From contig CANNZV010001056.1 in NCBI GenBank assembly GCA_947561585.1, positions 1 to 64,000 of the forward strand: a stretch of DNA of 64,000 bases, in the 5' to 3' direction. Below the pieces are notes generated by a model. That model was not told the origin of the DNA, ran no database searches, and was given only the letters and a program-made list of their open reading frames with translations. How positions within the stretch are numbered: position 1 is the stretch's first letter; each line of letters starts with the position of its first letter. Shown here one piece after another: positions 24,557 to 35,300 of the stretch. This DNA is from Caprella mutica. Lineage: Eukaryota > Arthropoda > Malacostraca > Amphipoda > Caprellidae. Both the position numbers and the translations under genes were made by a program.

Positions 24557-24729
24557 CCCCTTCCATCTTCTCCTTCCATGGCAGAGACTGTGGCAGAATC
24601 AGGTGCTCACAGACGTTATTTATTTGTTCTCCGATTTAAGGAGAGGCTCAGAACTTTAACTCTCCAAACTCAGGTGAAGTTTTGGCGAAAAGTTTATTGA
24701 AGTTTAGTTTGAAAGACACCTGAAGTGAC
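24557..24729 (+). repeat. interspersed repeat C, copy 1
   Basis: ccccttccatcttctccttc through acacctgaagtgac matches the reverse complement of 39100-39272 along the full ~173 bp. Both copies keep the same open frame with the segment MAETVAESGA and ending near LTLQTQVKFW. The differences between copies are mostly amino-acid-changing, so the frame does not look protected. A pyrimidine-rich lead and ccatggcag (about 24575-24583) give it an acceptor-like start. Likely a short non-autonomous transposon or a duplicated exon. Confidence 0.85.
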
Positions 24730-24884
24730 ATGAAATAATAAAGAAGTCCTGTTTATTATGCGACTGTATAAATTACAATATAAATACATGAATATATGCA
24801 GACAAACAACTAGTAATAATTCTCATACTTCTATACTGAGTGAAGGTTAGAAACAATCTGAATAATGTATATAGATAAATTTTA

Positions 24885-25090
24885 GCCACTCGGTCACACA
24901 GTGGCATGAGTGCTGTTTGTCCTGCGTTCACGTGCCAACCTTACTCAGTGAGATATATTCCCTGTGTGGACGAGAGGCTAATGGCAAGGTTTGAGTCACC
25001 TGGCTGAGAGTAGGTTGAGGTCGAGAAATAGTTCTTATAAGCCTACTTGTAGGCCTGAGCGATGTCTCTTAGGAGCATTCCATCAACCTT
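24885..25090. other. GC-richer patch, possible SINE remnant
   Basis: Composition rises sharply against the flanks. On the minus strand gaccgagtggctaa (about 24886-24899) resembles a tRNA-type A box; on the + strand ggtttgagtcac (about 24990) resembles a B box. The two are on opposite strands, so a functional Pol III promoter is not shown. A + frame of about 41 codons (contains CQPYSVRYIPCVDERLMARF) is open across it. I cannot decide between SINE, exon fossil and other repeat. Confidence 0.3.
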
Positions 25091-26128
25091 AATCTTCCAA
25101 TGCGTGAGATTTTATGAAGTTTATATCAATTGATCAAACATAATTATTATGTTAAATTTCAATATTACAGTTTTTATATTAATTTTCAATTGATCCATTA
25201 TAATTTATTAATAAATTTTAGGAAAACTTAAACAGGCAACTTCCAGAGATTTAACCATTTCACGAATTATGGTGAAGCTACAAATTCAAAATAGTTGAAT
25301 TGTTTTCATGAATATACTTAATTACTTCACAAAAACAGTGCTAATGAGAGAGAAATATTATCATGAGTTATTTTCAGTTTACTTCAAAGTTTGGTCAACA
25401 GATTTTATTAACAGAATAATTTTTAATGAGACGCTTTAGGCAAATCAAAAAGTCAGAATAATAATTAGATATTATATGAAAACTGTTTGGACAGTGAGAG
25501 AATAATTAGCATTCGTATGAAAATAGAATTGCTCTCCAAGTCTTAATGATTATTTTTATAATATCGACCAAATTTGGATACAGAATATGCTAGTTTTTTA
25601 AATAGCAAACTGCATGAAATTCGATAAAATGCTATAAACTGTGAGATATAATATTGATCTCTTCATGAAACTTCTAAGTAAAATTGTATGCTCTATATCA
25701 TTAAATTTGCCTGATAAGCATATGATAAGTATATCTGTTAAACAGTTCAAACTTCGAAGTGCTTGCAAATCAACGATACGAAAAAAGATGGACATTTGAT
25801 GTTTGACATTAATTTCTTTTCTAACTATTTCACAAATATTGTATAAAAAAATGCAATTGATAAACTTCTAACAACTCAAACTACATAGATATTTAAAAAT
25901 TACTCAGAAGAATGCTACACAGTTCTTTTCAAACTTCCTCATGAATTTGTAAGTAGGTTTCTCTCAACAAAAGTAAACACAGGAATAGAACTGCGAGACT
26001 TGTTCAAAGTTCTGGTTAATAAATCCTTACTTGCATTCGGTATTTATGACTGTTATTATTTGACTCGACGTATGAATTTCATTCTATGTATAAATATGGC
26101 CTGTTTAAAAAAAAGATTTACCATTTCC
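25091..26128. other. gene-free AT-rich stretch
   Basis: The minus frame at 25598-25795 lacks support. Nothing else recognised. Confidence 0.35.
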
Positions 26129-26264
26129 AATTATTAGATCTTTCAAAGATTTTCAATGAAAATATGTTTGATAATTGGTAATAGAATGATGCTTTTTTTC
26201 AGAACTCATTTCCACTCTTGTCATTACACTAACACAGCTTTACTAAATCTAATCTGAATAATAA
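26129..26264 (-). repeat. interspersed repeat D, copy 1
   Basis: The reverse complement of this stretch matches 31413-31547 (shared words include cagattagatttagtaaag, gagtggaaatgagttctg and ttttcattgaaaatct). Identity is high but lower than for repeat A, so the pair is older. Confidence 0.8.
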
Positions 26265-27324
26265 AATATTTTTCTGAATTCTCTCTGTCTACCGATACTC
26301 CTGATTCATTGTTCACTTTAAATAAGTAAAACATGATGACTGAGTGTGAATCCAATAGAGATGATTAACGGTTATAGAAATTATAATTTTTTCACAAATT
26401 CAGTTGTTATCAATTGCGTAACTTTGCATCATATGAAAAATAATATTCAAAGTTACATTCAATTGAACACAAAATTTAATTTTTAATTTACATTCATTTT
26501 ATAATATATATAATAATTATAATATATTCATCTTATATCACACAAATCACAGTTTCTATTTCTACTAATGAAAAATATAAGAAAAAATATTAGCATGGCT
26601 ATATAATCAACGATGATTTTTCGTACACCATACAAGTAAGGGACCACCGTTAAAATATTTTCATAAATGAAGCACTTAAAAGGGATTTTTTTGTCGCATA
26701 TTCAAGGAAGACTTTTTGCCACAATTGATGGTTATTGCTATAAATCAATTTGAAGATCTTAACGATAATCATTTGAGTTAACTCATTGGTAATGATACAG
26801 ACCGTTCCTTCTGGGAATATGATCAATAGGACGAAAAAGGGTTGATATTATCTACTTGAATCCGTAATAAAATAAATGTTTCAATCATTTATAAATGGTT
26901 GCAATCCCCTCCTTTTTCACCTTTACCTTTCTGCAATTCTCTCTCCTTTCACTGTTTCCACTTCCTCACCAAGGTAGGACTTTATATGCACGGAGTGTTG
27001 TGTTCTCCTGAGCTGATTTTTGATCGACAGCAAATGTCGAACATCGAACTGTTATTTTCCGACACAATTTTCTCTTCCCATAGTTTGTAGTAAAAGATGG
27101 ACGGCTGTTGGTGGTTTTGTTTGTTTTAAAAAACAATTATTCTTTTGTTTAGTTAAGGCGTTATATAATTAATAGTTGAACAAAAACATGTGTAGTGAAA
27201 TCGAAAGGCCTTAAACATTTTAGCATCAAAATGTTTATTCAAATTGTAGACAAATAAAGCTCGACATCTTTTAATGTTGCATATGTGAAGCTGTTTATAA
27301 GATTTTTTTTAAAACAGGATATAG
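26265..27324. other. gene-free stretch with a pyrimidine-rich segment
   Basis: 26903-26975 is pyrimidine-rich on the + strand (ctcctttttcacctttacct). A short frame follows (26899-27090), containing RQQMSNIELLFSDTIF after a cgacag that could be an acceptor, but no continuation is seen. Confidence 0.3.
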
Positions 27325-27644
27325 CCTTATAAAAGTGGCAGATCTCTCGATATTTTAAAAAGGACAAAGTATTGGTGCTTGTATGCCAAAATTGCCCGAA
27401 TGCTCCAAGAGTTACTGTCACAAAAGTAATGATTTCCTTTGATAGAGAAGGAAAAACGTCCTCAACAAAGAACAGATCTGGGCCTTAAATTGAAGTTGTC
27501 TGATCGAATTGTCAGAGCAAATCGCATGGCCACGGCTCCTAAAATCTCTGCACAGCTCAATGAACACCTAGAGAACCTAGTTTCCACAAAACTGTTCGTA
27601 AGGATCTACACAATTCTTGATTCCACTGAAGAGCGTTTTCCATG
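27325..27644 (+). pseudogene. Tc1-like transposase, N-terminal fragment, dead
   Basis: Three consecutive + frames carry the N-terminal DNA-binding region of a Tc1-type transposase. YKSGRSLDILK comes first (from about 27328). APRVTVTKVMISFDREGKTS follows in the next frame. After a further frameshift come KLSDRIVRANRMATAPKISA and LNEHLENLVSTK. Then TVRKDLHNS and FH appear in another frame, broken by in-frame stops. These match the family order: paired-like helix-turn-helix, GRPRKL-type hinge, a second HTH ending VSTxTVRRxLH. The catalytic DDE domain is missing. At least three frameshifts and two stops make it inactive. The flanking inverted repeats were not identified. The frame at 27439-27681 is one slice of this relic. 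Confidence 0.8.
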
Positions 27645-28235
27645 TTTTTTTTTCTATCATCTGTGTAACTGGTTCATCTAAAATTAAATATATAGGTATG
27701 TTAAAAAAATTGTTTAATAATGATTAACTGATTATATTTTAGTGACTAATAAATTTTCAATTGAATACAAATATGTGAAAAAATATGTTCGTATTGATAT
27801 GAATATTATATTATTGAAAATGAAAAATAACTTCGTTTCAGTATTCCACTACATCAATTAACTTATTTTGTCTCCAAGTTGTGATGATATTACATTTTAA
27901 CTAAAAGATGATGCTTATTTAATGATTTGTAAGGATGGACGTATTAGTTACATATACCAGATCTTTAATTTCATTTTCTATTATTTGAATGGTGCTATCG
28001 TGAGATAGAGTTTAGATTGGATGAATTTTTAAGTGGTGCTGATATCATTTTGTTTTAAGCGTCTTATGTTCAGTTTTGACTTTGGAAAATCTACATTCTT
28101 TGGTAAATAGCATCTATCAACAATGTTAGTTTAGTCAAATTCGTTCACATTTCATCACAAAGTAATACCCCAATTGTCTATCATTTTACTTTATTGATTT
28201 TTATTATTGAGTTACATGGCACCCTATTTTTACAG
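27645..28235. other. gene-free AT-rich stretch ending in an acceptor
   Basis: Nothing coding. At the end gcaccctatttttacag (28219-28235) forms a good 3' splice-site context for the candidate exon that follows. Confidence 0.4.
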
Positions 28236-28329
28236 CAGTTACAGGGTCAGATTCCCTGATCATTCCATCCACAGAGTATCGTTTAACTCAGGCAAAGAAA
28301 TGCAATGAGAATCCGCAAAGTACTATAAG
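28236..28329 (+). CDS. candidate internal coding exon, product unknown
   Basis: An acceptor (ccctatttttacag, ending 28235) and a donor (ATAAG|GTATAA, GT at 28330-28331) bound a 94-nt segment. The open frame inside reads VTGSDSLIIPSTEYRLTQAK followed by KCNENPQSTI; it actually stays open to a TAA at about 28361-28363, so a terminal exon is also possible. The residue mix is protein-like and the segment is less AT-rich than its flanks. Phase: two bases complete the first codon and two are left at the end. No family recognised. Partner exons were not identified. Confidence 0.38.
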
Positions 28330-28963
28330 GTATAAGGGCAAACTAATTAAAAAAGAAAACTAACCTAAATTGCTCTATAAACAATAAATACGCTATAGCT
28401 GCTAGAAAACATCACAATTAGATTCTTTTTCTCTACTGCAACATCAGAAAATTTAATTCTCTAGATAAGCGCAAATAATCATCTCTGTACTTCTTATAAA
28501 AAATCTCATTGTTATTCATATCTTACGAATATTCCTAAATATGTCTGCAAATTTTATATATTTTGGAAATTTGAACATGCATCAACATTTGCTGTTATTT
28601 AATATACATTTAATTAAATTAAAATAATTTGCTGTTATATTTATCTATTAAAAAAATTAAGTAGTTCATATTGTGTTTTTCAAGTTAGATGTGAATTGGT
28701 GTATGCTCATTTAGACCACATTTCTATGTGAATGCTTCTTCGAGTCCCTTTGTTTTTCATTTTTAAGCAAAGGTTCCGATTATATGAAAATGAATAAAAT
28801 AATAAACTCCCTTTGATTTGAAAACTATCAAATATTTCAAAATATTGATAAAGGAGATAGTGAATGTGAATATAATAAATGAGAAAAACCATATTAAGCA
28901 ATCAATACATTGTTTTCAGTTCTATCTCCATAACATTTTTCTTCTTGTACCGACTCATCCAAT
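28330..28963. other. gene-free AT-rich stretch
   Basis: Short frames overlap on both strands (28707-28901 minus, 28818-29018 plus), which is typical of chance. Nothing else. Confidence 0.35.
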
Positions 28964-29041
28964 CATTCGTTTGTTAATTGGAGTTCAGAGGCTACCCTTT
29001 ACAGTTAAAAATAATTAGACTGTTGCGGTATCGGATATTTT
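28964..29041 (+). repeat. interspersed repeat E, copy 1
   Basis: tcattcgtttgttaattgga through ggtatcggatattttg is repeated in the same orientation at 49255-49335 with about one change in ten. About 80 bp. Element type unknown. Confidence 0.75.
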
Positions 29042-30411
29042 GGGTTCGTAAATCATAAGATTATAGAAAAATAAAATACCTTTTCCTATAAGTTTTCAAT
29101 AATAATTACAGTAAATTAATTATATTTAATGCATTACATTTTTAGCATTTTTGGAACAGATCAGGTCTTGCGAGTTAGTTTGTGGAATAAATCTTATAAT
29201 CTTATGTAATTTATTACCTATAAAGAAAGATTGGAAGTGAAATAGTTTAACACTAATTAAATATTAATATGCTAATAAAATAGTTAATTAAGATATTTAA
29301 TTATGTTTAATATATATCTGATGAAAATTTTCATTTATTTTGAATATGGAATATAACAGAGAATACGTATGTTCATCATATATCATTGAACTAAGTCAAT
29401 AATGCTTAATGTATCTTTTTAATAATAGTGATATATATTAACAACATTTATTTCAATTCATAATATTCTGTCATATACTATTAAATAATTTTAATGCATT
29501 GTCAAATCAATATAATTGTTTATTAAAAAAGATAAGGTAATCGATGATTTGTATTGATAATTTCCACCCGTTATTTTGATTTATTTGTTATTTTATCAAA
29601 GTAAAGAATTAATGCAAAGATTCACTACGTGAACGCATATAAATGGACATCACTCAACTTTTACTGAAATAAGATGTTCAATTTATTCGTTAGAACTTAG
29701 TTCTATATTTATTTTTATTTCAACCGTAGCTTTTAAATGTGCTTTCCGTTAGTTGTAATTGAATCTAAACCATTAAAATGAATTTCAATTTCTCTCAGCA
29801 AAAAATTATTCATCTGTAAAATGTTCCTGAGTATAAACTTTGTTATTTTATCATCTGAAATACCAAGTATTCAATTCTAATGCCCACCATATCATTTAAA
29901 TCGACTCCAAGTTCTATAGTTGCTTTTATGCTCTACTCCCTAAGCATCTTAATTTCTTTATCTCATTTTGATACCATCTGTTGAGCCAAACGGTTCACTA
30001 TTAGCATAGATGTTAGGGCTATGTGATTCTCTTAGATATTTGTCTTTAATTATGTGATTTTTTAATTATAATATGCTTTTAAATAATATTCTTTTCTAAC
30101 ATTGGAAATATTTGACTAGTTTCAAAATATTATATAATTATTGACTCTTCTTGATTTGATAGAAAAGATAATTTCGAGAATAGATTTTAATTCAATTTTG
30201 AAGTTTTTTAGCATTCAAGCTTTCGAATAGGAATAAAAGGTGACACATGTACCATCTGATACCATTCTTGTTCCAGATGATGAATAGACCATTTGCAACA
30301 AATACTTTAACATTGAGTTTGAATTACCTCTCGTGTCTGTAGACTCAGATAAATTGTTTTTGTGCCGTTAGTTTGAATGTTTTAATTAAATTTGATATTA
30401 ACCCGTTATAT
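29042..30411. other. gene-free AT-rich stretch
   Basis: No supported feature. Confidence 0.4.
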
Positions 30412-30460
30412 CAGTGGATCTTCAAGTGAGGTTCCCGGTACCCCTATAGGTCCTGAATTA
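30412..30460 (+). mobile_element. possible hAT-type terminus
   Basis: cagtggatcttcaagtgagg followed by ttcccggtacccctatagg resembles the CAGTGGTTCTCAA...GGTCC ends of many animal hAT elements (established pattern; here imperfect). I found no matching inverted end or 8-bp target duplication nearby. Confidence 0.25.
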
Positions 30461-31412
30461 CTTATAGAAGATGCCTGGGATGGATGTTATACATGCTACT
30501 TATGAGTTTAGTTCTTAACTTCAAGTTGAGAAAATCATACAGAATGTAAATAAAATCTTCATTTTCCTTACTTTTTCATTCTATGTTCTAATATATATAT
30601 TATAATTAGAGCTTTATATCCTGAAATTTTGTGACTGAATTTCTTCCTATGGTCGCTTCCATATTTCGACTATTTACACTACAAGGTGATACTCTATTAA
30701 TATTTTTCTCAGAATATATTAATTTACAATGGTAGGCGTATCTGCAATGCTTTAATAATTTCTTTGGATCATGAAAAGAAATTTAATTATTAATGTGATT
30801 CATCAGTGTTTATTCATTCATTCTACAAAATTAAAGTCGTTATAGGTTTTTTTTCTTAATTATTAAAAAATGATCTGAAATTGAATAATACAAACCTGAA
30901 CAATACTATAAGGTACAAGTGATAGAATATTACACTAAATGATAAAATAAAACAGTTAATGGTATAGCATTAACTTTTATGAATCATTTACACATTATTT
31001 GTTCCCAGCATCGAATTTTAATTAATGATCACAATGCTAATGCATTTATAATAATCTCTGCTAATATTTAAGTTTGTTAATTAATGATAAAGAGTTTAAT
31101 CCCTGTGAACTGATCCTTATTGTAATGGTGATTCACATTCTAAAAAAAATATGATTGGAATGTGTGTAACTGTTATTATAATTTGTATTCATGGTTTTAG
31201 TTGTCCTGAATACTTGTTTGTCGAAACCTCAGTCAACCGTTAATTTCACTTTTATTATCACTTATTTTCAAAAACTAAGTCTAACTTCTTGTTTTTTCCA
31301 AATCAAATTATTTTTTTTATGTTCGCTCAATTGAATTCGTATACATTAAAATTCAGTGTTAATATCTCAGTAGTCACTCTACTTCACCCATCAATAACCA
31401 ATGGATTAATGT
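30461..31412. other. gene-free AT-rich stretch
   Basis: No supported feature. Confidence 0.4.
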
Positions 31413-31547
31413 TATTATCCAGATTAGATTTAGTAAAGCTGTGAGAGTGTAATGGCAAGAGTGGAAATGAGTTCTGGTAAAAGGCTTCAGGTTACTATCG
31501 ATCATCAAACAAATTTTCATTGAAAATCTGTCAGAGATTTAATTCGA
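31413..31547 (+). repeat. interspersed repeat D, copy 2
   Basis: Matches the reverse complement of 26129-26264. The two copies are 5 kb apart in opposite orientation. Confidence 0.8.
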
Positions 31548-31794
31548 TATGGTACATTCCTTTTCAAAATACTGATTGCACCCGTCCACTGAGATGAGAA
31601 TTTTAGGAGAAAGATTTTCATTGATTCAATTGAGTCAAATTTAAATATTGAATAAAAATACAATAATAATGTTATCAACTAATCATAATCATAAACCCAT
31701 TGTAGTAATTGAATTATCAAAGAATGAACAACAGGTACTGTACTAGTGGAGAAAAAGATACTGAGTGTGTTCAAAAAAGTAGCTTATTTAATAG

Positions 31795-31951
31795 AGCTAT
31801 AGTCCAATAGCTATAGTCCAATAGCTATAGCCCAATAGCTATATCCCAATAGCTATAGTCCAATAGCTATAGCCCAATAGCTATAGTCCAATAGTTATAG
31901 CGCGATAGCTATAGTGCGATAGCTATAGTGCGATAGTCCAATAATAATAGT
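31795..31951. repeat. 14-bp minisatellite, about 11 copies
   Basis: The unit is tccaatagctatag with variants (cccaat, gcgcgat, gtgcgat). Its core ATAGCTAT is a perfect 8-bp palindrome. Later units drift from ccaatag to gcgatag, so the array has a gradient of variants from left to right. It lies about 420 bp left of the large satellite. Confidence 0.9.
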
Positions 31952-32368
31952 CAAGAATACCATTAGTAATTTCTTTATGCAGGAAACTATTAACCAAAAC
32001 TGAGACCAAGTCTCTCAGTTCTATTTCTGTGTTTAATTTTGTTGAGAGAAAACTACTTCAAAATTCTCGAGGAAGTTTGAAGCATTTATTCTGATAAATT
32101 TTTTCAGTAGTTTTAGAATTGATTAAATACATTTAATTTTTAGCTAACATTTATGAAAAAGTTAGTAATTAAAGTCAAACATCAGTTTCCATAAATGTCT
32201 GTTTTGTTTCTAATATATAATGCTAAAACTATGTAATAATTTTTTTAAATATTATTAACATATGTAACATCCAAATATTAAATTTGCTTTTCTCAAACTA
32301 TAGAATATTCGTTGAAGTTCAGAAAAAAAGATAAAAAACAATCATTCTTTTACCAACCAACTTACCAT
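31952..32368. other. spacer between the two tandem arrays
   Basis: AT-rich, no frames or repeats recognised. Confidence 0.4.
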
Positions 32369-35300
32369 AATGTTACTAATGTAACTCAATGTTACTAATG
32401 TAACTCAATGTTACTAATGTAACTCAATGTTACTAATGTAACTCAATGTTACTAATGTAACTCAATGTTACTAATGTAACTCAATGTTACTAATGTAACT
32501 CAATGTTACTAATGTAACTCAATGTTACTAATGTAACTCAATGTTACTAATGTAACTCAATGTTACTAATGTAACTCAATGTTACTAATGTAACTCAATG
32601 TTACTAATGTAACTCAATGTTACTAATGTAACTCAATGTTACTAATGTTACTAATGTAACTCAATGTTACTAATGTAACTCAATGTTACTAATGTAACTC
32701 AATGTTACTAATGTAACTCAATGTCACTATTGTAACTCAATGTTACTAATGTTACCCAATGTTACTAATGTAACTCAATGTTACTAATGTAACTCAATGT
32801 TACTAATGTAACTCAATGTTACTAATGTAACTCAATGTTACTAATGTAACTCAATGTTACTAATGTAACTCAATGTTACTATTGTAACTCAATGTTACTA
32901 ATGTAACTTAATGTTACTAATGTAACTCAATGTTACTAATGTAACTCAATGTTACTATGTAACCCAATGTTACTAATGTAACCCAATGTTACTAATGTAA
33001 CTCAATGTTACTAATGTAACCCAATGTTACTAATGTAACTCAATGTTACTAATGTAACTCAATGTTACTAATGTAACTCAATGTTACTAATGTAACTCAA
33101 TGTTACTAATGTAACTCAATGTTACTAATGTAACTCAATGTTACTAATGTAACTCAATGTTACTAATGTAACTCAATGTTACTAATGTAACTGAATGTTA
33201 CTAATGTAACTCAATGTTACTAATGTAACTCAATGTTACCAATGGAACTCAATGTTACTAATGTTACCCAATGTTACTAATGTAACTCAATGTTACTAAT
33301 GTAACTCAATGTTACTATGTAACTCAATGTTACTAATGTAACTTAATGTTACCAATGTAACTCAATGTAACTAATGTTACCCAATGTTACTAATGTAACT
33401 CAATGTTACTAATGTAACTCAATGTTACTATGTAACTCAATGTTACTAATTTAACTCAATGTTACTAATGTAACTCAATGTTACTAATGTAACTCAATGC
33501 TACTTATGTAACTCAATGTTACTAATGTAATTCAATGTTACTAATGTAACTCAATGTTACTAATGTAACTCAATGTTACTAATGTTACCCAATGTTACTA
33601 ATGTAACTCAATGTTACTAATGTAACTCAATGTTACTAATGTAACTCAATGTTACTAATGTTACCCAATGTTACTAATGTAACTCAATGTTACTATGTAA
33701 CTCAATGTTACTAATGTAACTCAATGTTACTAATGTAACTCAATGTTACTAATGTAACTCAATGTTACTAATGTAACTCAATGTTACTAATGTAACTCAA
33801 TGTTACTAATGTAACTCAATGTTACTAATGTAACTCAATGTTACTAATGTAACTCAATGTTACTAATGTAACTCAATGTTACTATGTAACTCAATGTTAC
33901 TAATGTAACTCAATGTTACTAATGTAACTCAATGTTACTAATGTAACTCAATGTTACTAATGTAACTCAATGTTACTAATGTAACTCAATGCTACTAATA
34001 TAACTCAATGTTACTAATGTTACCCAATGTTAATAATGTAACTCAATGTTACTAATGTAACTCAATGTTACTAATGTTACTCAATGTTACTAATGTAACC
34101 CAATGTTACTAATGTAACTCAATGTTACTAATGTAACTCAATGTTACTAATGTAACTCAATGTTACTAATGTAACTCAATGTTACTAATGTAACTCAATG
34201 TTACTAATGTAACTCAATGTTACCAATGTAACTAATGTTACCCAATGTTACTAATGTAACTCAATGTTACTAATGTAACTCAATGTTACTAATGTAACTC
34301 AATGTTACTAATGTAACTCAATGTTACCAATGGAACTCAATGTTACTAATGTTACCCAATGTTACTAATGTAACTCAATGTTACTAATGTAACTCAATGT
34401 TACTAGGTAACTCAATGTTACTAATGTAACTCAATGTTACTAATGTAACTTAATGTTACTATGTAACTCAATGTTACTAATGTAACTCAATGTTACTAAT
34501 GTAACTCAATGTTACTAATTTAACTCAATGTTACTAATGTAACTCAATGTTACTAATGTAACTCAATGTTACTATTGTAACTCAATGTTACTAATGTAAC
34601 TCAATGTTACTATGTAACTCAATGTTACTAATGTAACCCAATGTTACTATGTAACTCAATGTTACTATTGTTACCCAATGTTACTAATGTAACTCAATGT
34701 TACTATGTAACTCAATGTTACTAATGTAACTCAACGTTACTAATGTAACTCAATGTTACTAATATTACCCAATGTTACTAATGTAACTCAATGTTACTAT
34801 GTAACTGAATGTTACTAATGTTACCCAATGTTACTAATGTAACTGAATGTTACTAATGTAACTCAATGTTACTAATGTAACTCAATGTTACTAATGTAAC
34901 TCAATGTTACTAATGTAACTCAATGTTACTAATGTTACCCAATGTTACTAATGTAACTCAATGTTACTATGTAACTCAATGTTACTAATGTAACTCAATG
35001 TTACTAATGTAACTCAATGTTACTAATGTAACTCAATGTTACTAATGTAACTCAATGTTACTAGTGTAACTCAATGTTACTATGTAACTCAATGTTACTA
35101 ATGTAACTCAATGTTACTTATGTAACTCAATGTTACTAATGTAATTCAATGTTACTAATAAACTCAATGTTACTAATGTAACTCAATGTTACTAATGTAA
35201 CTCAATGTTACTAATGTAACTCAATGTTACTAATGTAACTCAATGTTACTATGTAACCCAATGTTACTAATGTAATTCAATGTTACTATGTAACTCAATG

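Noticed and set aside
24885..25000. tRNA gene or functional Pol III SINE promoter
   Set aside because: The A-box-like and B-box-like words are on opposite strands and no cloverleaf can be drawn.
30412..31600. Complete hAT element from the CAGTGG-like end
   Set aside because: A ccactg word near 31587 is the only possible partner; it has no matching inverted sequence or flanking duplication.
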